A stretch of DNA of 64,000 bases, taken from Palaemon carinicauda (lineage: Eukaryota; Arthropoda; Malacostraca; Decapoda; Palaemonidae). The position numbers were made by a program, and so were the translations under genes. The notes under the pieces were generated by a model. That model did not search any database. It had not been told where the DNA came from and was given only the letters and a program-made list of their open reading frames with translations. The stretch is taken from assembly GCF_036898095.1 (NCBI RefSeq), contig NC_090768.1, positions 51,183,318-51,247,317 of the forward strand, read 5' to 3'. Within the stretch, counting starts at the first letter, position 1. Every line of letters begins with the position of its first letter. Below, one piece after another: positions 10,891 to 22,833 of the stretch.

Positions 10891-11689
10891 ATGATGACAC
10901 CTCGGTGATGAATGGTCTTCCAGGTCCCAGTGCTGGAATATACCTTGACCAACAACCATTCTACTGAGTAAAGATGTAGAAATGAAAGGTTTAAAGTTAC
11001 CGAGAAATATTGAAAGATGTATTGTTAAGATTTCCGCTTGACTCTCCTAAAGAATTCTATAACAAGTTCTTATGTTATGGTGATACCTCCTGTCACCTGA
11101 TACCCTGCGATTTTTTTAAGGACAACTTGCATTTGAGATCCTTCTGTTGGCTATTGTTCTTTAGCGGCGGTGTTACGCAAATTTTATGGTTGCGTAAGGG
11201 GCTATGGCCGCTAGAAAGGGCAAGGAAGTTTTTGGTGGGTTTTCTTCATTTAACTCCCACCCCCAGACCACCGCCTTACATATCTCGTTTCATCATATAT
11301 CAGTATTATGTAAACAGTGTCTTTAAGCTCTCTTCTCCTCTTTCATTCAGATGCTCTGGTAGTTTATGTATTGATAAAGTATTAATCAATAGTACTCGAT
11401 ACAGAAGTACCACTGGCGTGATATTATGCGTATAGTCATGTGTGGTGATTTGAGAATCCACGCTGTTTAGTTTTGTTTGATCCATGAAACTATTTAAGAT
11501 TTTATGTTTAGAAGCTTGTTTATTTGTTTATACATTTTTATTAGTGTAATCCAAAAAGAAGGTTTAAATTACTCAGAATTTCTAAAAACTTTGGTTTAAA
11601 GACTTCATCGTCACTTGGTTTCCAACCTGTTAGTTTAATCGTTCATTATTTCGACTCTTTCCAAGCTCAGCAGAGGCTACAGAGACTCG

Positions 11690-11690
<1 letters not shown>
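10891..11690. other. No recognisable gene; one 141-codon open frame
   Basis: A plus-strand frame at 11010-11435 is open for 141 codons but has no recognised motif and lacks clear signs of coding selection. It may be chance or decayed repeat sequence. I would not call a gene. Confidence 0.4.

Positions 11691-11691
<1 letters not shown>

Positions 11692-11731
<40 letters not shown>
11692..11731. repeat. (CT)n microsatellite
   Basis: Pure CT run. Confidence 0.95.
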
Positions 11732-11732
<1 letters not shown>

Positions 11733-12364
11733 ACTCCGCTCCCCCATCCCATTGAGCTAGCCATGAGCTCCACTGGCTACCAGCCCCTGGCAATCTGTTT
11801 TCTCTCTTTCGGCTGAACTGTGTCAGTGGGGCCGGACTATCGAACTGTTGGCGCTGGAAGTGAATCCTGTGAATGTCGATCTTTAGGCGGAACCTTGATG
11901 GCCAGCAGTAAAGTTCATGCGACATGGCGTTATTTCATTTAAAATCCCGCCAGTTGGAATTACATACCTTACCTTTGTCGTTTGTTGATGTTTTTTTTTA
12001 CGGTGATTAGCCCTGGGTTATTTTCTTGCATAAAAATAGCTTGAATTAAAACAGATATTACTGGATGTATGTTCGCGTGACTTTCAGTAAAAAGGGAAAT
12101 TGCTGGTTAGTGGAGTACAGTGTTTTGGACTATAATGTGTCGTCCTATTTGTCCGTTGATGTTTTTAAAAGTCCTTTCGTATAAAAAAGATACTAATGTA
12201 TTTATTCTTTCGAGGCAAATGCAGACACGCGTTCCTTTAGTGCTATGCTTTTTTTCTGTTTTGTTTTTTACCATTTTTTTTTATTCATTCACTTTATGTG
12301 TTGATACTCTATTAACTTTTATAGTAACTCAGGCAATTTTGTTTTGGGCTCACGCATGATGAAA

Positions 12365-12365
<1 letters not shown>
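11732..12365. other. No gene seen
   Basis: Mixed sequence with short T-runs and no supported frame. Confidence 0.5.

Positions 12366-12425
<60 letters not shown>
12366..12425. repeat. (TTA)n microsatellite
   Basis: Uninterrupted TTA repeat. Confidence 0.95.
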
Positions 12426-12555
12426 TATCCCTAAGCTGGTTAGGTTTTCTTAAACTATTAAGGAATAATTTTTGAAATTATATAGATTAACTACTGTAGA
12501 AGTATGGGCATTTACATCAAATAGAAATACTTTTATCACTGAAAATAATGCGTGC

Positions 12556-12556
<1 letters not shown>

Positions 12557-12590
<34 letters not shown>

Positions 12591-12787
12591 CATACACAGT
12601 ATATCATCATCATCATCATCTCCTCCTACGCTTATTGACGCAAAGCGCCTCGGTTAGAGTTCGCCAGTCGTTTCCATCTTGAGCTTTTAAATGAATACTT
12701 CTCCATTCATCATCTCCTATTTCACTCTTCATATTCCTCAGCCATGTAGGCCTGGGTCTTCCATATATATATATATATATATATATA

Positions 12788-12836
<49 letters not shown>
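12557..12836. repeat. Compound (GT)n, (AT)n, (ATC)n, (AG)n block around an RT 3' end
   Basis: AT run at about 12563-12590, ATC run at 12604-12620, AT at 12762-12787, GT, then AG to 12836. The RT remnant at 12605-12765 lies between them. Confidence 0.85.
12605..12765 (-). pseudogene. 3' end of a non-LTR RT with (GAT)n tail
   Basis: An open minus-strand frame: [20 protein letters not shown], then RSIHLKAQDGNDWRTLTEAL and CVNKRRR, ending in (GAT)n. It is the same family as 7955-8165 but keeps the C-terminus and tail, and shows that those elements end in GAT repeats. The copy is strongly 5' truncated. Confidence 0.6.
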
Positions 12837-12838
<2 letters not shown>

Positions 12839-13079
12839 AGTGACTTTTGCCTTATCAGAATAATACAACTCCAAAAGCTGATTACACGTGTGTTTGTTCG
12901 TACGATGGTCTTAGCAATCTACCGAAATTGTGGTCTCATTCAGCTAACCTTGAAACAGAGATAGAGTTGTTGGATCTGAGTAAAATCCTTATCGGCTAAC
13001 TGTAAGAATATAATCTTTCGTGAGCTGAATCCCTCCTGACTCAAAATTTATATTACCTGTTGAATATATTATTTCTTAC

Positions 13080-13436
13080 CTCCGCCAACCAAGTTGGAAG
13101 GAGGTTATGTTCCCCCCACCCGGTTTATGTATTTGTGAACAGCATCCTGGCCACAATTTTCATCGTAGAGTAATGAACCTTGTAAGGATCAACTGTTATG
13201 TAAAATGCTGGAAATGATTAAATTTTGGAAGGTCAATATCAAAGGTAGAGGTCACGGTCAAGTAAAATGTCCAATTCACGTAATCAGCCATAAGTTTGGA
13301 CATCGTTGTCACAGAGACTTCAAACTTGATTCATATTTGAGTGTATGAAAATCCACACGAATTAATACTTGTTAAGGTCAAGATCAAGGTCGAGCAAAAG
13401 GTCGCGAAATAATCTGCCTCGGCGGAGGTCTGCGCT
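13080..13436 (+). repeat. Interspersed repeat rich in AAGGTCA half-sites, copy 3
   Basis: Most complete copy. It begins CCTCCGCCAACCAAGTTGG, GGAGGTTATG, then CATAAGTTTGGACATCGTTG and TCAAACTTGATTCATATTTG, several AAGGTCA-type sites (TTAAGGTCAAGATCAAGGTC), and ends CGGCGGAGGTCTGCGCTC. CCTCCGCC at the start and GGCGGAGG at the end form inverted termini. Confidence 0.7.
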
Positions 13437-13467
13437 CTATATATATATATATATATATATACATATA

Positions 13468-13516
<49 letters not shown>

Positions 13517-13580
13517 ATATACATATGTATGTTTATATATACATATACATATATATATATATAAACATACATACATACTA
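13437..13580. repeat. (AT)n/(GT)n/(ATAC)n microsatellite block
   Basis: Follows the AAGGTCA repeat, as at 2380. Confidence 0.95.
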
Positions 13581-14050
13581 GTGTACGCGACCCATCAAAA
13601 GCGTCACAGATTCAATCCTCCTCACCTAACCCCCCCCCCTCCCTTTTCCTAACGACAACACGGCAGTCTGGGAAATTTGTATGACTACTCCCTCCTCCAT
13701 ACCCGAGAGACGGGGGAGACCGAATAGCCATACCTCTCAGCGTGACATATATAGTATAGTAATAAATAGAAGAGGCTAGGGTTCGATCCCAAGTATGAGG
13801 TAGAAATTTATTTCTATTTAAGCACGATTATGTCACCCGGTGGTCCGGGAAGTCTGGGAAAATTCGCTGGTAAGAGACTGATGTCTCGCCAGGTAAATCC
13901 TGAACTGCAGATCAGTAGTTAGGTTCCGAACTAATTGTACGAAAGTGCCAAAGATTAACACCTGATCTAGATATTACTTTGGCACCGTCGTTCAGTTAGT
14001 TCATTATTCATGTTGCATAAGATTTTTCATAACTCTCACCATCCTTTACA
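13581..14050. other. Non-coding, contains a short duplicated block
   Basis: The phrase GGGTTCGATCCCAAGTATGA followed by GGTAGAAATTTATTTCTATT (13780-13820) recurs at 14580-14622 next to the following LINE end, so it is itself a repeat. GGTTCGATCCC resembles a tRNA B box, but no tRNA fold was found around it. Confidence 0.4.
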
Positions 14051-14520
14051 TTCAGATCTCCCTGGACAATTCTATCCTGTTCGTAATACTAGGCAGGCAG
14101 TTAATTCTAATAGCCAGGCCTTCTCCATCATGAGGCTCAATACTACACAGTATTCTAGAAGTTTTATTCCTGCTGTTACCAAGTTGTGGAATGATCTTCC
14201 TGATCGGGTAGTTGAATCAGTAGAACTTCAAAAGTTCAAAGTTGGAGCAAACGTTTTTATGTTGACCAGACTGACTTGAGTCTTTTTATAGTTTACATAT
14301 GACATATCTGTCTTTGACGTTGTTAATAGTTTATATAGGACATATCTGTTTTGACATTTTTACTGTTTTAGAATTATTTATTGTTAACTGGTTCTCATCA
14401 TTTATTTATTTCCTTATTTCCTTTCCTCACTGGGCTATTTTTCCCTGTTGGAGCCCTTGGGCTTATAGCATCTTGCTTTTCTTACTAGAGTTGTAGCTTA
14501 GCTAGTAATAATAATAATAA
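14010..14520 (+). pseudogene. Non-LTR retrotransposon 3' end with RT C-terminus, family A
   Basis: An open frame (14010-14277) encodes the last part of a non-LTR ORF2: PGQFYPVRNTRQAVNS, then SRSFIPAVTKLWNDLP and LQKFKVGANVFMLTRLT before the stop. The S-F-I-P ... L-W-N-x-L-P ... F-K pattern is usual at the end of I/Jockey/CR1-type ORF2 proteins. After the stop come a T-rich 3' UTR, GTTGGAGCCCTTGGGCTTAT and AGCATCTTGCTTTTC, and an AAT tail. All upstream domains are missing. The sister copy is at 30846-31310. Confidence 0.75.
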
Positions 14521-14644
14521 TGATAATATGGCTTCTGGCGTATGGCTGGAAACGACCTGGCATTTCATTGGAAGGGGCTAGGGTTCGATCCCAAGTATGA
14601 GGTAGAAATTTATTTCTATTTGAGCACGATATGTTGATATTTAT

Positions 14645-14646
14645 TC

Positions 14647-14684
<38 letters not shown>

Positions 14685-14768
14685 ATACATATATATATAT
14701 ATATATAATTGGTGTGTATATGTGTGTATACACAGGAAAGAGTTACTGAATATAATATACGAAAAGTG

Positions 14769-14811
<43 letters not shown>

Positions 14812-14863
14812 AATTTATATATATATATATATATATAATGTGTGTGTGTGTGTGTGTGTAATT

Positions 14864-14894
<31 letters not shown>

Positions 14895-14895
14895 G
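14645..14895. repeat. (AT)n/(GT)n compound microsatellite
   Basis: AT, then two (TG)n blocks each followed by TAATTTATATAT, then AT and AC. Confidence 0.95.
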
Positions 14896-15107
14896 GTCTT
14901 ATATTCCTGTGTTCTACAAACTTATATTTACAAGCATTACAGTGTCAATGTTGATAATAGAAACTCTCCTGTCTAGCAGAGTTATAAGTAAATAACTATT
15001 AAACTCTACAAATATTTGTTGCAATTGGTCATTCCGTTTAATTTGGCACAACATATCCTATTTATTTTTCTATATCGTCATCGAATGGGGGAAAACGGTA
15101 AATTTTG

Positions 15108-15112
<5 letters not shown>

Positions 15113-15156
<44 letters not shown>

Positions 15157-15231
15157 GATCATGTTTATTGGCCATTTACGATTCAAGTTTCTTCAGTTCA
15201 CCCAATATAATTTTTCATTCTCAAACTCCAA

Positions 15232-15275
<44 letters not shown>
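15113..15275. repeat. Two (CT)n microsatellites
   Basis: CT runs at about 15111-15151 and 15237-15275 with 85 nt of unique sequence between. Confidence 0.95.
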
Positions 15276-15278
<3 letters not shown>

Positions 15279-15383
15279 ATTAATTTCTGCTGTGAAAGGT
15301 TTACTGAACTGTCGTTAGTAATTATTAGTTACGCAAAGTTTTCTAGGAAATTAATCGCAACCGAGTTATCATGAAAGGGTGGC

Positions 15384-15385
<2 letters not shown>

Positions 15386-15414
<29 letters not shown>
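15386..15414. repeat. Poly-T run
   Basis: 29 T residues in a row. Confidence 0.95.
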
Positions 15415-15417
<3 letters not shown>

Positions 15418-15471
15418 GTTATGCAAAGATTCCACCTTCTCTAAACAGTGTTTGACCGATCCGTATGCCAA

Positions 15472-15930
<459 letters not shown>

Positions 15931-16104
15931 AACGCAGCTGTAGAAGTCAGAATTCTATCATTGCTGTTTTTAATGTTTTTATCTATATACATACTTCAGA
16001 CAAAAAATTTGAATTCGGTCACTAATTATTATTATTTTTTCTTCATTTTCTACAATAATTCATTCCGAGAGGGAATAAAACACATTTAATATTTGATCAC
16101 TGAT

Positions 16105-16273
16105 GATTTTTTATCCTTGGGTTATTTTTAAGTTTTTATAGTTTATATATGAAAGATTTATTTTAATGTTAGTGTTGTTCTTGAGCGTAGTTTTTGATGT
16201 CCTTTCCTCACTGGGTTATTTTCCTTGTTGGAGCCCTTGGACTTATATCATCCTGCTTTTCCAATTATAGCAA

Positions 16274-16312
<39 letters not shown>

Positions 16313-16371
16313 GTAATAGTAATAATCATAATGGTAATAGTAATAATCATAATAGTAATATAATAATAATA

Positions 16372-16402
<31 letters not shown>

Positions 16403-16429
16403 TGTAATAATAATAATAATGTAATAATA

Positions 16430-16460
<31 letters not shown>

Positions 16461-16490
16461 TGATAATATAATAATAATAATAATAATTTC
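16105..16490 (+). mobile_element. 3' end of (TAA)n-tailed element with long AAT tail
   Basis: A short piece of the 3' UTR (TTTATAGTTTATATATGAA, CCTCACTGGGTTATTTTCC, GGAGCCCTTGGACTTATA) followed by more than 200 nt of AAT with GGTAATAGTAATAATCATAA variants. The tail has expanded beyond the usual length. Confidence 0.6.
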
Positions 16491-16737
16491 ATTCCGGAAG
16501 AGTGAAAAAAAACAACAACAACAACAAACACAATATATGTATGACATGAGAACACGTCTTTCACACTCAAATCGATTGCTCGTAAGTACTGCCCAAGGAA
16601 AACCCCGGAACTGTACTTGCGGAAACCATTTCCATGCCTTCCGCTTCCTTGCGTTAAAGTTGAAAGTCCCTTGCCGGACTGAGTGTTGCATAATTTATTA
16701 ACGATAAATTGTGAAATTGTTTGCATCCTAATGACGC

Positions 16738-16738
<1 letters not shown>

Positions 16739-16780
<42 letters not shown>
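16739..16780. repeat. Poly-T run
   Basis: About 42 T residues. Confidence 0.95.
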
Positions 16781-16781
<1 letters not shown>

Positions 16782-16864
16782 GATATGCAAATTAAATGAA
16801 ATGCATGTCGTTGTTAGTTTATATTAAGAAGATTCATCCTAGCTACAATGTATTATTGTTATTA

Positions 16865-16870
16865 TCATTA

Positions 16871-16917
<47 letters not shown>

Positions 16918-17075
16918 TTGCTAAGCTACAACCCTAATGGGGAAAGCAGGATGCTATGAACCAAGGGCTCCAACAGGGAAAATAAGCCCAGTGATGAAAG
17001 GAAATAAGGAAAAACTACAAGAAGTATAAGAACAATAACAACATTAAAATGAATATTTTATATATAAACTATAAA
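16865..17075 (-). mobile_element. 3' end of (TAA)n-tailed element
   Basis: Reverse copy: (ATT)n, ACTTGCTAAGCTACAACCC, GGGCTCCAACAGGGAAAATA, CCCAGTGATGAAAGGAAATA. It is followed by a purine-only GAA repeat at 17114-17184. Confidence 0.65.
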
Positions 17076-17113
17076 ATCTTAGAAAATAACAAGAGGAATA
17101 GATTGTCTTATTG

Positions 17114-17184
17114 TAGAAGAAGAAGAAGAAGAAGAAGAAGAAGAAGAAAAAGAAGAAGAAGAAGAAAAAGAAGAAGAAGAAGCA
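17114..17184. repeat. (GAA)n array
   Basis: AAGAAGAAG run with AAAAAG interruptions. The Arg-rich frame is an artefact. Confidence 0.9.
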
Positions 17185-17374
17185 GATGCTTTCTAGAAGG
17201 AATTAATCACCGACATGAGTTGGGAGCATATCTCACAGTTGTGGCATCAAGCGAACTTAATGCAAAGGGATGAAATTAAAAAAAAAAAAAAAAGAAGATG
17301 GAGGCCGTATGATGTTACCACTTGGAAGAAACAATTACTTTTTAGTGTCGAATTCACCATACGTTTGAAATAAC

Positions 17375-17596
17375 CCTTGCTTGAGGGTACTCTCAGGCAC
17401 ACTGTTCTATATAATTTCTGTTCCTCTTGTTTGTTAAAAGCTTTTATAGTTTATATCAGAGATATTTATTTTAATGTTGTTTCTGTTCTTGAAATATTTT
17501 ATTTTTCCTTGTTTCCTTTCCTCATTGAGCTATTTTCCCTGTTGGGCCCCTGGGCTTATAGCATTCCGCTTTTCCAACTGGGGTTGTAACTTAGCA

Positions 17597-17677
<81 letters not shown>

Positions 17678-17680
17678 TCA
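17375..17680 (+). mobile_element. 3' end of (TAA)n-tailed element, family B
   Basis: TTGCTTGAGGGTACTCTCAG through GGGCCCCTGGGCTTATAGC and CCAACTGGGGTTGTAACTT, then (AAT)n at 17598-17676. Confidence 0.65.
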
Positions 17681-17927
17681 AAGTTTTTTATCAAACATGT
17701 AGCAAACATTTTCATGTTGAACAGGCTGACATAAGTCTTTTTATAGTCTATAAATGAGTTATCTGTTTAAATGATGTTAATGTTTTTTAAATATTTTATT
17801 TTAATTTGCATTACTTCTTATATCGTTTATTTATTTCCTTATTTCCTTTCCTCATTGGGCTATTTTTCCCTGTTGGAGCCTTTGGGCTTATAGCTTCTTG
17901 CTTTTGCAACTAGGGTTGTAGCTTGGC

Positions 17928-17984
<57 letters not shown>

Positions 17985-17985
17985 T
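17681..17985 (+). mobile_element. 3' end of (TAA)n-tailed element, family A
   Basis: Begins with ACATTTTCATGTTGAACAGG and CTGACATAAG, the last codons of the ORF2 seen at 14010, then the 3' UTR and (AAT)n tail at 17929-17985. It sits directly behind another element's tail, suggesting AAT tails act as insertion sites for later copies. Confidence 0.65.
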
Positions 17986-18295
17986 AAATCGACTGTTTAT
18001 ATGTGTAGATTTTTTGTATACTGTAGGTTCGAATCCTTACCTGGGGAGATACACTTACCCTATATAGTGATATTAAAATGAATTTGCTGTTAAGTATTTG
18101 AAAGCTTGTAAGTCTCTTAATCATTCAGTCTTATGCTTATCAAGAGGCTGAAATTAAGAGTTATGAGATCTATCCGTGAGAAAATGTCACTTTGTGCTTT
18201 ACCTTAAGGGTGTGTCTTGGGAGGGATAGAATCTTCAAATAACGAACTAGCCTAAATGCGATTTATGTTGAAATTGATGAAAATGTAAAAAAGAT

Positions 18296-18830
18296 AACTT
18301 AATAATAGGAAGTCATGTATATTAATGAAGTCACCATATACAATACTTTCGAGAGATGTTGACAATAGTACCATATTAAAACGACTGGATTTAAGGCCTT
18401 TTAAAGGTAATGGGGAAAAGAAAAATATATATATTTTCTTCAAGGCAACCAGGACCCATTAAATTAACGAAATTAAAAAAACTTAATATAAGTCATTTAT
18501 TAATGAAATCACCATATACTGTACTTTTCAGAGTTATTGACAATATTACCATACTACAACGATTGTATTTGAGACCTTTTAAAGGTAATAAGGAAAAAGA
18601 AAAAATATATATTATTTCTCCTCGGTCACATGACCCATTAATATGTTCGACATTTAAAAAAAGAACTTAAATATGAAATCATTTATTAATGAAGTCATCA
18701 TTATACAGTATTAATATTGACAATATTACCATACTAAAACGACCCGATTTAGGGCCATATTTAAAGGTAATAGGGAAAAACGAAAAAAAAAATATATATT
18801 TTCTCCACTGGTAACCTGGCAGGACCCACT
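18296..18830. repeat. About 185-bp tandem repeat, three diverged copies
   Basis: Units start near 18310, 18488 and 18675. Each carries ATTAATGAAGTCACC or a variant, TTGACAATATTACCATA, AAAACGACT/CCGATTTA, TTTTAAAGGTAAT, AAAAATATATATTTTCTCC and AGGACCCATT. Copies differ by many substitutions and small indels. No gene. Confidence 0.75.
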
Positions 18831-19097
18831 TTCCAAAACGAGATTTTTCCGGTAAAGGAAATATCCCCAGTCCAAAGGAAAAATATTACAGTACACACTC
18901 TCACACTTACATTATTTTAGGAGCTTCCTCCGGCGGCCATATTTTCCCTCATAAGGGAATCCAAAGAAATTGGAATGAAAATATGTTTTTTTTTCTCTCT
19001 CCTCGCGAGGAGGATGCTTGGGAATGTTGTGGTCCTCGGGAGACTGTGCAGAGTGAAACGTCGTTTATTTACCTATGTAATGAGAGTCTCCAAAGAG

Positions 19098-19100
<3 letters not shown>

Positions 19101-19146
<46 letters not shown>

Positions 19147-19208
19147 AGAGGCTGTGTCCTTGAATCCACTTTTATGTTTAATCCATTTTTATGTGATGTG
19201 TTTTAGAG

Positions 19209-19246
<38 letters not shown>
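19101..19246. repeat. Two (CT)n microsatellites
   Basis: CT runs at about 19101-19143 and 19210-19246. Confidence 0.95.
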
Positions 19247-19248
<2 letters not shown>

Positions 19249-19770
19249 GGGATCATGACCCCAGAGAATTAAGACCGTACTGTTTCAAACAATTATTTTA
19301 ATTAATGTGATCCTAAAATATGTAATATAAACCAAACAGATAAAAGAGAAACATCGTTATATATATATATATATATATATATTCCCAAATGTTGAAAATC
19401 CATATTCTTCGTATGTTGAGATATATATGATAGCATTGTATTCTTATCAATGATTGTTATTGAAAATGTTTAATATATCAATGAGCATAACTGGCTTTCT
19501 CTGGTTTAAATATTCTTTATTTAACATTTATATCGAATTACCTGTAAGATCAGACTTAATCGGAATTGTGGTATAAAAAGAGATTAATTATCTATCCTGA
19601 GATAGGATACTTGACGCTACTGATACCCTTATTATTGATGTTGACATTAGCTCTTATCACAAGCAGCGCAACCTTGATTCTGTTCGGTAATTGAATTTTA
19701 TCCAAAATTATCTGCTTATCAGTCCGCGTATTACTAAGGGTGTCTTTGAAGGAGCTCTTATTATCTTATG
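19247..19770. other. No gene seen
   Basis: AT-rich sequence with an AT run at about 19358-19381. Confidence 0.5.
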
Positions 19771-19847
19771 TTATTTTGTTTAGGAATATGCGGATAAATT
19801 TATGCATTCTTGTCCGTATAGAAATTAGATTTTGTTAAAGATTTCAA

Positions 19848-19924
<77 letters not shown>

Positions 19925-20016
19925 TTGATATTGTTACTTTGTTTAGGAATATGTGAATAATATTATGCATTGTTGTCCGTATAGAAATTAGATTTTGTTA
20001 AAGATTTCAAACCCCT

Positions 20017-20072
<56 letters not shown>

Positions 20073-20161
20073 ATTTTCAAATTGTTTTGTTTTAGGCTTA
20101 CGTGAATAACCTCGTTTAGAATTCTTGTTCATTATTAAAGTTTGATTTTGTTAAAAGATTT

Positions 20162-20209
<48 letters not shown>

Positions 20210-20323
20210 GAAATTGTTATTTTGTTTAGGAATATGTGAATAATTTCCTGTATTCCTTTTTTCGTATGGAAATTAGATTTTGTTAAAGATTTCAAACCAC
20301 CTATCTCTCTCTCTCTCTCTCTC

Positions 20324-20360
<37 letters not shown>
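19771..20360. repeat. Tandem array of about 145-bp units, each with a (TC)n block
   Basis: Four units share TTGTTTAGGAATATGTGAAT, TGTCCGTATAGAAATTAGAT, TTTTGTTAAAGATTTCAAAC and then a (TC)n run (at about 19852, 20025, 20164 and 20304). The dinucleotide blocks differ in length while the spacer is conserved, so the whole unit was duplicated in tandem. Confidence 0.85.
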
Positions 20361-20364
<4 letters not shown>

Positions 20365-20569
20365 TTATTTCAGAATATTAGAACAGAGAAAAATATGCTT
20401 CCTTGCATTCAACCAGTGTTTATAGTCTACTGCAACAACCCGTTCTCCTCTCAAAAGGAAGAAAAGGAGAGAGCAATTCTCTCTCTTTTCTTTTTCTGGC
20501 AAACTTTCTGCGTCTTTTTTCCTCTTTAAAGGTTCTCTTAAGACCCCATTGAAGGCGAGAGAGGTTTTA

Positions 20570-20573
20570 AGAG

Positions 20574-20615
<42 letters not shown>

Positions 20616-20697
20616 CAGTAGAAATTATGTACTCGAATTAACTTATTTATTTTTATACATTTCTATTTTATTTATTTAAGAGAATTCTCTCTCTCTC

Positions 20698-20732
<35 letters not shown>

Positions 20733-20805
20733 TATGTAGAGGTTGTGTACTTGAATAAGCATTTATACTTTTTATATATTTCTATTTTATGTATTCAAGA
20801 GCTCT

Positions 20806-20837
<32 letters not shown>

Positions 20838-20910
20838 CTCTTATGTAGATGTTGTGTACTTGAATAAGCATTATACTTTTTATATATTTCTATTTTATGT
20901 ATTCAAGTGA

Positions 20911-20946
<36 letters not shown>

Positions 20947-20955
20947 CTCTCTTCT
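20570..20955. repeat. Second tandem array with (CT)n blocks
   Basis: Three to four units of about 115-125 nt: (CT)n, TTATGTAGAGGTTGTGTACT, TGAATAAGCATTTATAC, TTTCTATTTTATGTATTCAA. The spacer differs from that of the neighbouring array, so there are two independent CT-anchored minisatellites. Confidence 0.8.
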
Positions 20956-21304
20956 TTATATGTAAGATTTTAGAAATCGAGATTTTCCCAGTCTTTTCTA
21001 ATTATATCGTTGTCCAAAGAAGCAACAAATGGTTAATGGTTAGCGCGTGATGATACCTCGTGAAAATTTATATTTATATTTTATTTTATGTTTCAACATT
21101 AATTATCTTTTATAATTATTAAGGTTTTTTTCTGAAAGAACATAACTAAATGTATTTATTGGTGTTAAAATGATTTCTCAGAATCTATGCTCCATTTTAT
21201 TGCTTTTTCCAACTAGGGTTGTATCTTGGATAGTAATGATAATAGTAGTAGTTATTATTTAGATGCGTCAATGCGTTTAGAAATAGTAAAGCAGTGGTTA
21301 AACT

Positions 21305-21312
<8 letters not shown>

Positions 21313-21360
<48 letters not shown>

Positions 21361-21446
21361 AAAATCTTTTTAACAAAATCAAACTTTAATAATGAACAAG
21401 AATTCTAAACGAGGTTATTCACGTAAGCCTAAAACAAAACAATTTG

Positions 21447-21500
<54 letters not shown>
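21313..21500. repeat. Inverted copy of the TC-array unit, flanked by (GA)n
   Basis: Between two GA runs (21311-21356 and 21452-21498) lies the reverse complement of the unit at 20085-20165: TTAACAAAATCAAACTTTAA and GAATTCTAAACGAGGTTATT match TTAAAGTTTGATTTTGTTAA and AATAACCTCGTTTAGAATTC. Confidence 0.8.
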
Positions 21501-21502
<2 letters not shown>

Positions 21503-21519
21503 GCAAGTCTCAAAAATAT

Positions 21520-21800
21520 ATGTTATTATTATATTATTATTATTATTAGCCAAGCTACAACCCTCTATTCAATGAATATTGAGCAATGAAAGTTTCAGTA
21601 ACTTTTAAAGCTATGAGAAAAAGCTACCAGATTTATATCTGATAGCTGGAAAAGCAGGATGCTACAAACCCAAAGGTCCCAACGTAGAAAGCAGCCCGGC
21701 GAGGAAAGGAAATAAGGAAATATCAAATAAAGGATTATACATAACGAATACAAACTATAAAATATATATGAAAATTAGTGACAACTTTGTAATAAATCAG
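21520..21800 (-). mobile_element. 3' end of (TAA)n-tailed element with a small internal insertion
   Basis: Reverse copy: (ATT)n, AGCCAAGCTACAACCCT, then about 90 nt of foreign sequence, then GGAAAAGCAGGATGCTAC, CCCAACGTAGAAAGCAGCC and GAGGAAAGGAAATAAGG. Confidence 0.6.
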
Positions 21801-21884
21801 CCATAATAAACTATAGAACAAGACTTATATCATTCTATTCAGTGGCTTACTTTCCTTTTGCTTTTGGCAAGCAGAAATTCTATG

Positions 21885-22250
21885 AGGACACTCCAAAATC
21901 AAACCATTGTTCTCTAGTCTTGGGTAGTTGCCTTAGTCTCTGTACCATGGCCTTCCACCTATCTTGGGGTTAGAGTTTTCTTGCTTGGGGGTACACTCGG
22001 TCACGCTATTCTCTCTTATTTCTCTTCTTTTATTTTTGAGTTTTTTTATAGTTTATATGTGAAGAATCTAATTTGATATTGTTACTGTTCGTGATATATT
22101 TTATTTTGAATATTTATTATTCTCTTGTTTATATTTTTCATGTTTCCATTCCTCACTTTGTGTGTTTTATCCCTATTTGAGTCGCCTGCCATATAGAATC
22201 CTGCTTTTCCAACTAGGGTTGTAGCCTAGCTTGCAATAAACACTAATAAA
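21885..22250 (+). mobile_element. 3' end of (TAA)n-tailed element, family B
   Basis: Starts GGACACTCCAAAATCAAACC, then CTCTAGTCTTGGGTAGTTGC and CTGTACCATGG, and ends CCAACTAGGGTTGTAGCCTA with only a short AATAA tail. Confidence 0.65.
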
Positions 22251-22598
22251 TCAATGGAAAAGAATCTACGAAAAATTCTAAACTTATGAAGTATAGAAAT
22301 GCCTAATCACTCTTCTTCCGTTAGTTTCTCAGGGTCGCAAAGACCAATAATGCTATCTGTACTGATTAAGGGGGATCGGTTGAGTGTACGCTAGAGATAA
22401 AGAGCAGCATATCAATTGTTTATTGGTGGAGTAACATCCGAGTTTGATCGCTTGGATTAGATAGAAGATGATTCGGTAACGGAAAAAAAAGGTTGTTTTT
22501 AACTTTTTGGGGATTTTTCATCAATACGTGTTTTGTGAATATTTGTGATGATTTTGAATATGGTAGTAGTAATGATGATACTAATCATGATAATAGTA

Positions 22599-22669
22599 AT
22601 ACTATCTACCTGTATATAAAAAAGTAAGTATAGATATTATATAAGTATATGTATATATATATATATATA

Positions 22670-22702
<33 letters not shown>

Positions 22703-22833
22703 GAGTGTGTGTATATATATATATATATATAAATATACAGTATATATATATACATATATATAAATATACAGTATATATATATATATATATATATATATCT
22801 ATACTTACTTTTTTTTATATAGGGTAGATAGTA
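22599..22833. repeat. Inverted repeat flanking an AT-rich core
   Basis: The left arm, starting ACTATCTACCTGTATATAAA, and the right arm, ending GGGTAGATAGT, are near-perfect reverse complements over about 35 nt. The 160 nt between them are AT/GT microsatellite. The whole could fold as a hairpin or be a miniature element whose core became a microsatellite. Confidence 0.7.

Noticed and set aside
11010..11435. 141-codon open frame as a gene
   Set aside because: No motif, no splice context, composition not convincing.
13780..13820. B-box-like GGTTCGATCCC, possible tRNA gene
   Set aside because: No cloverleaf around it and the block recurs at 14580 as part of a repeat.
17049..17273. Arg-rich frame
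   Set aside because: Translation of a GAA array.
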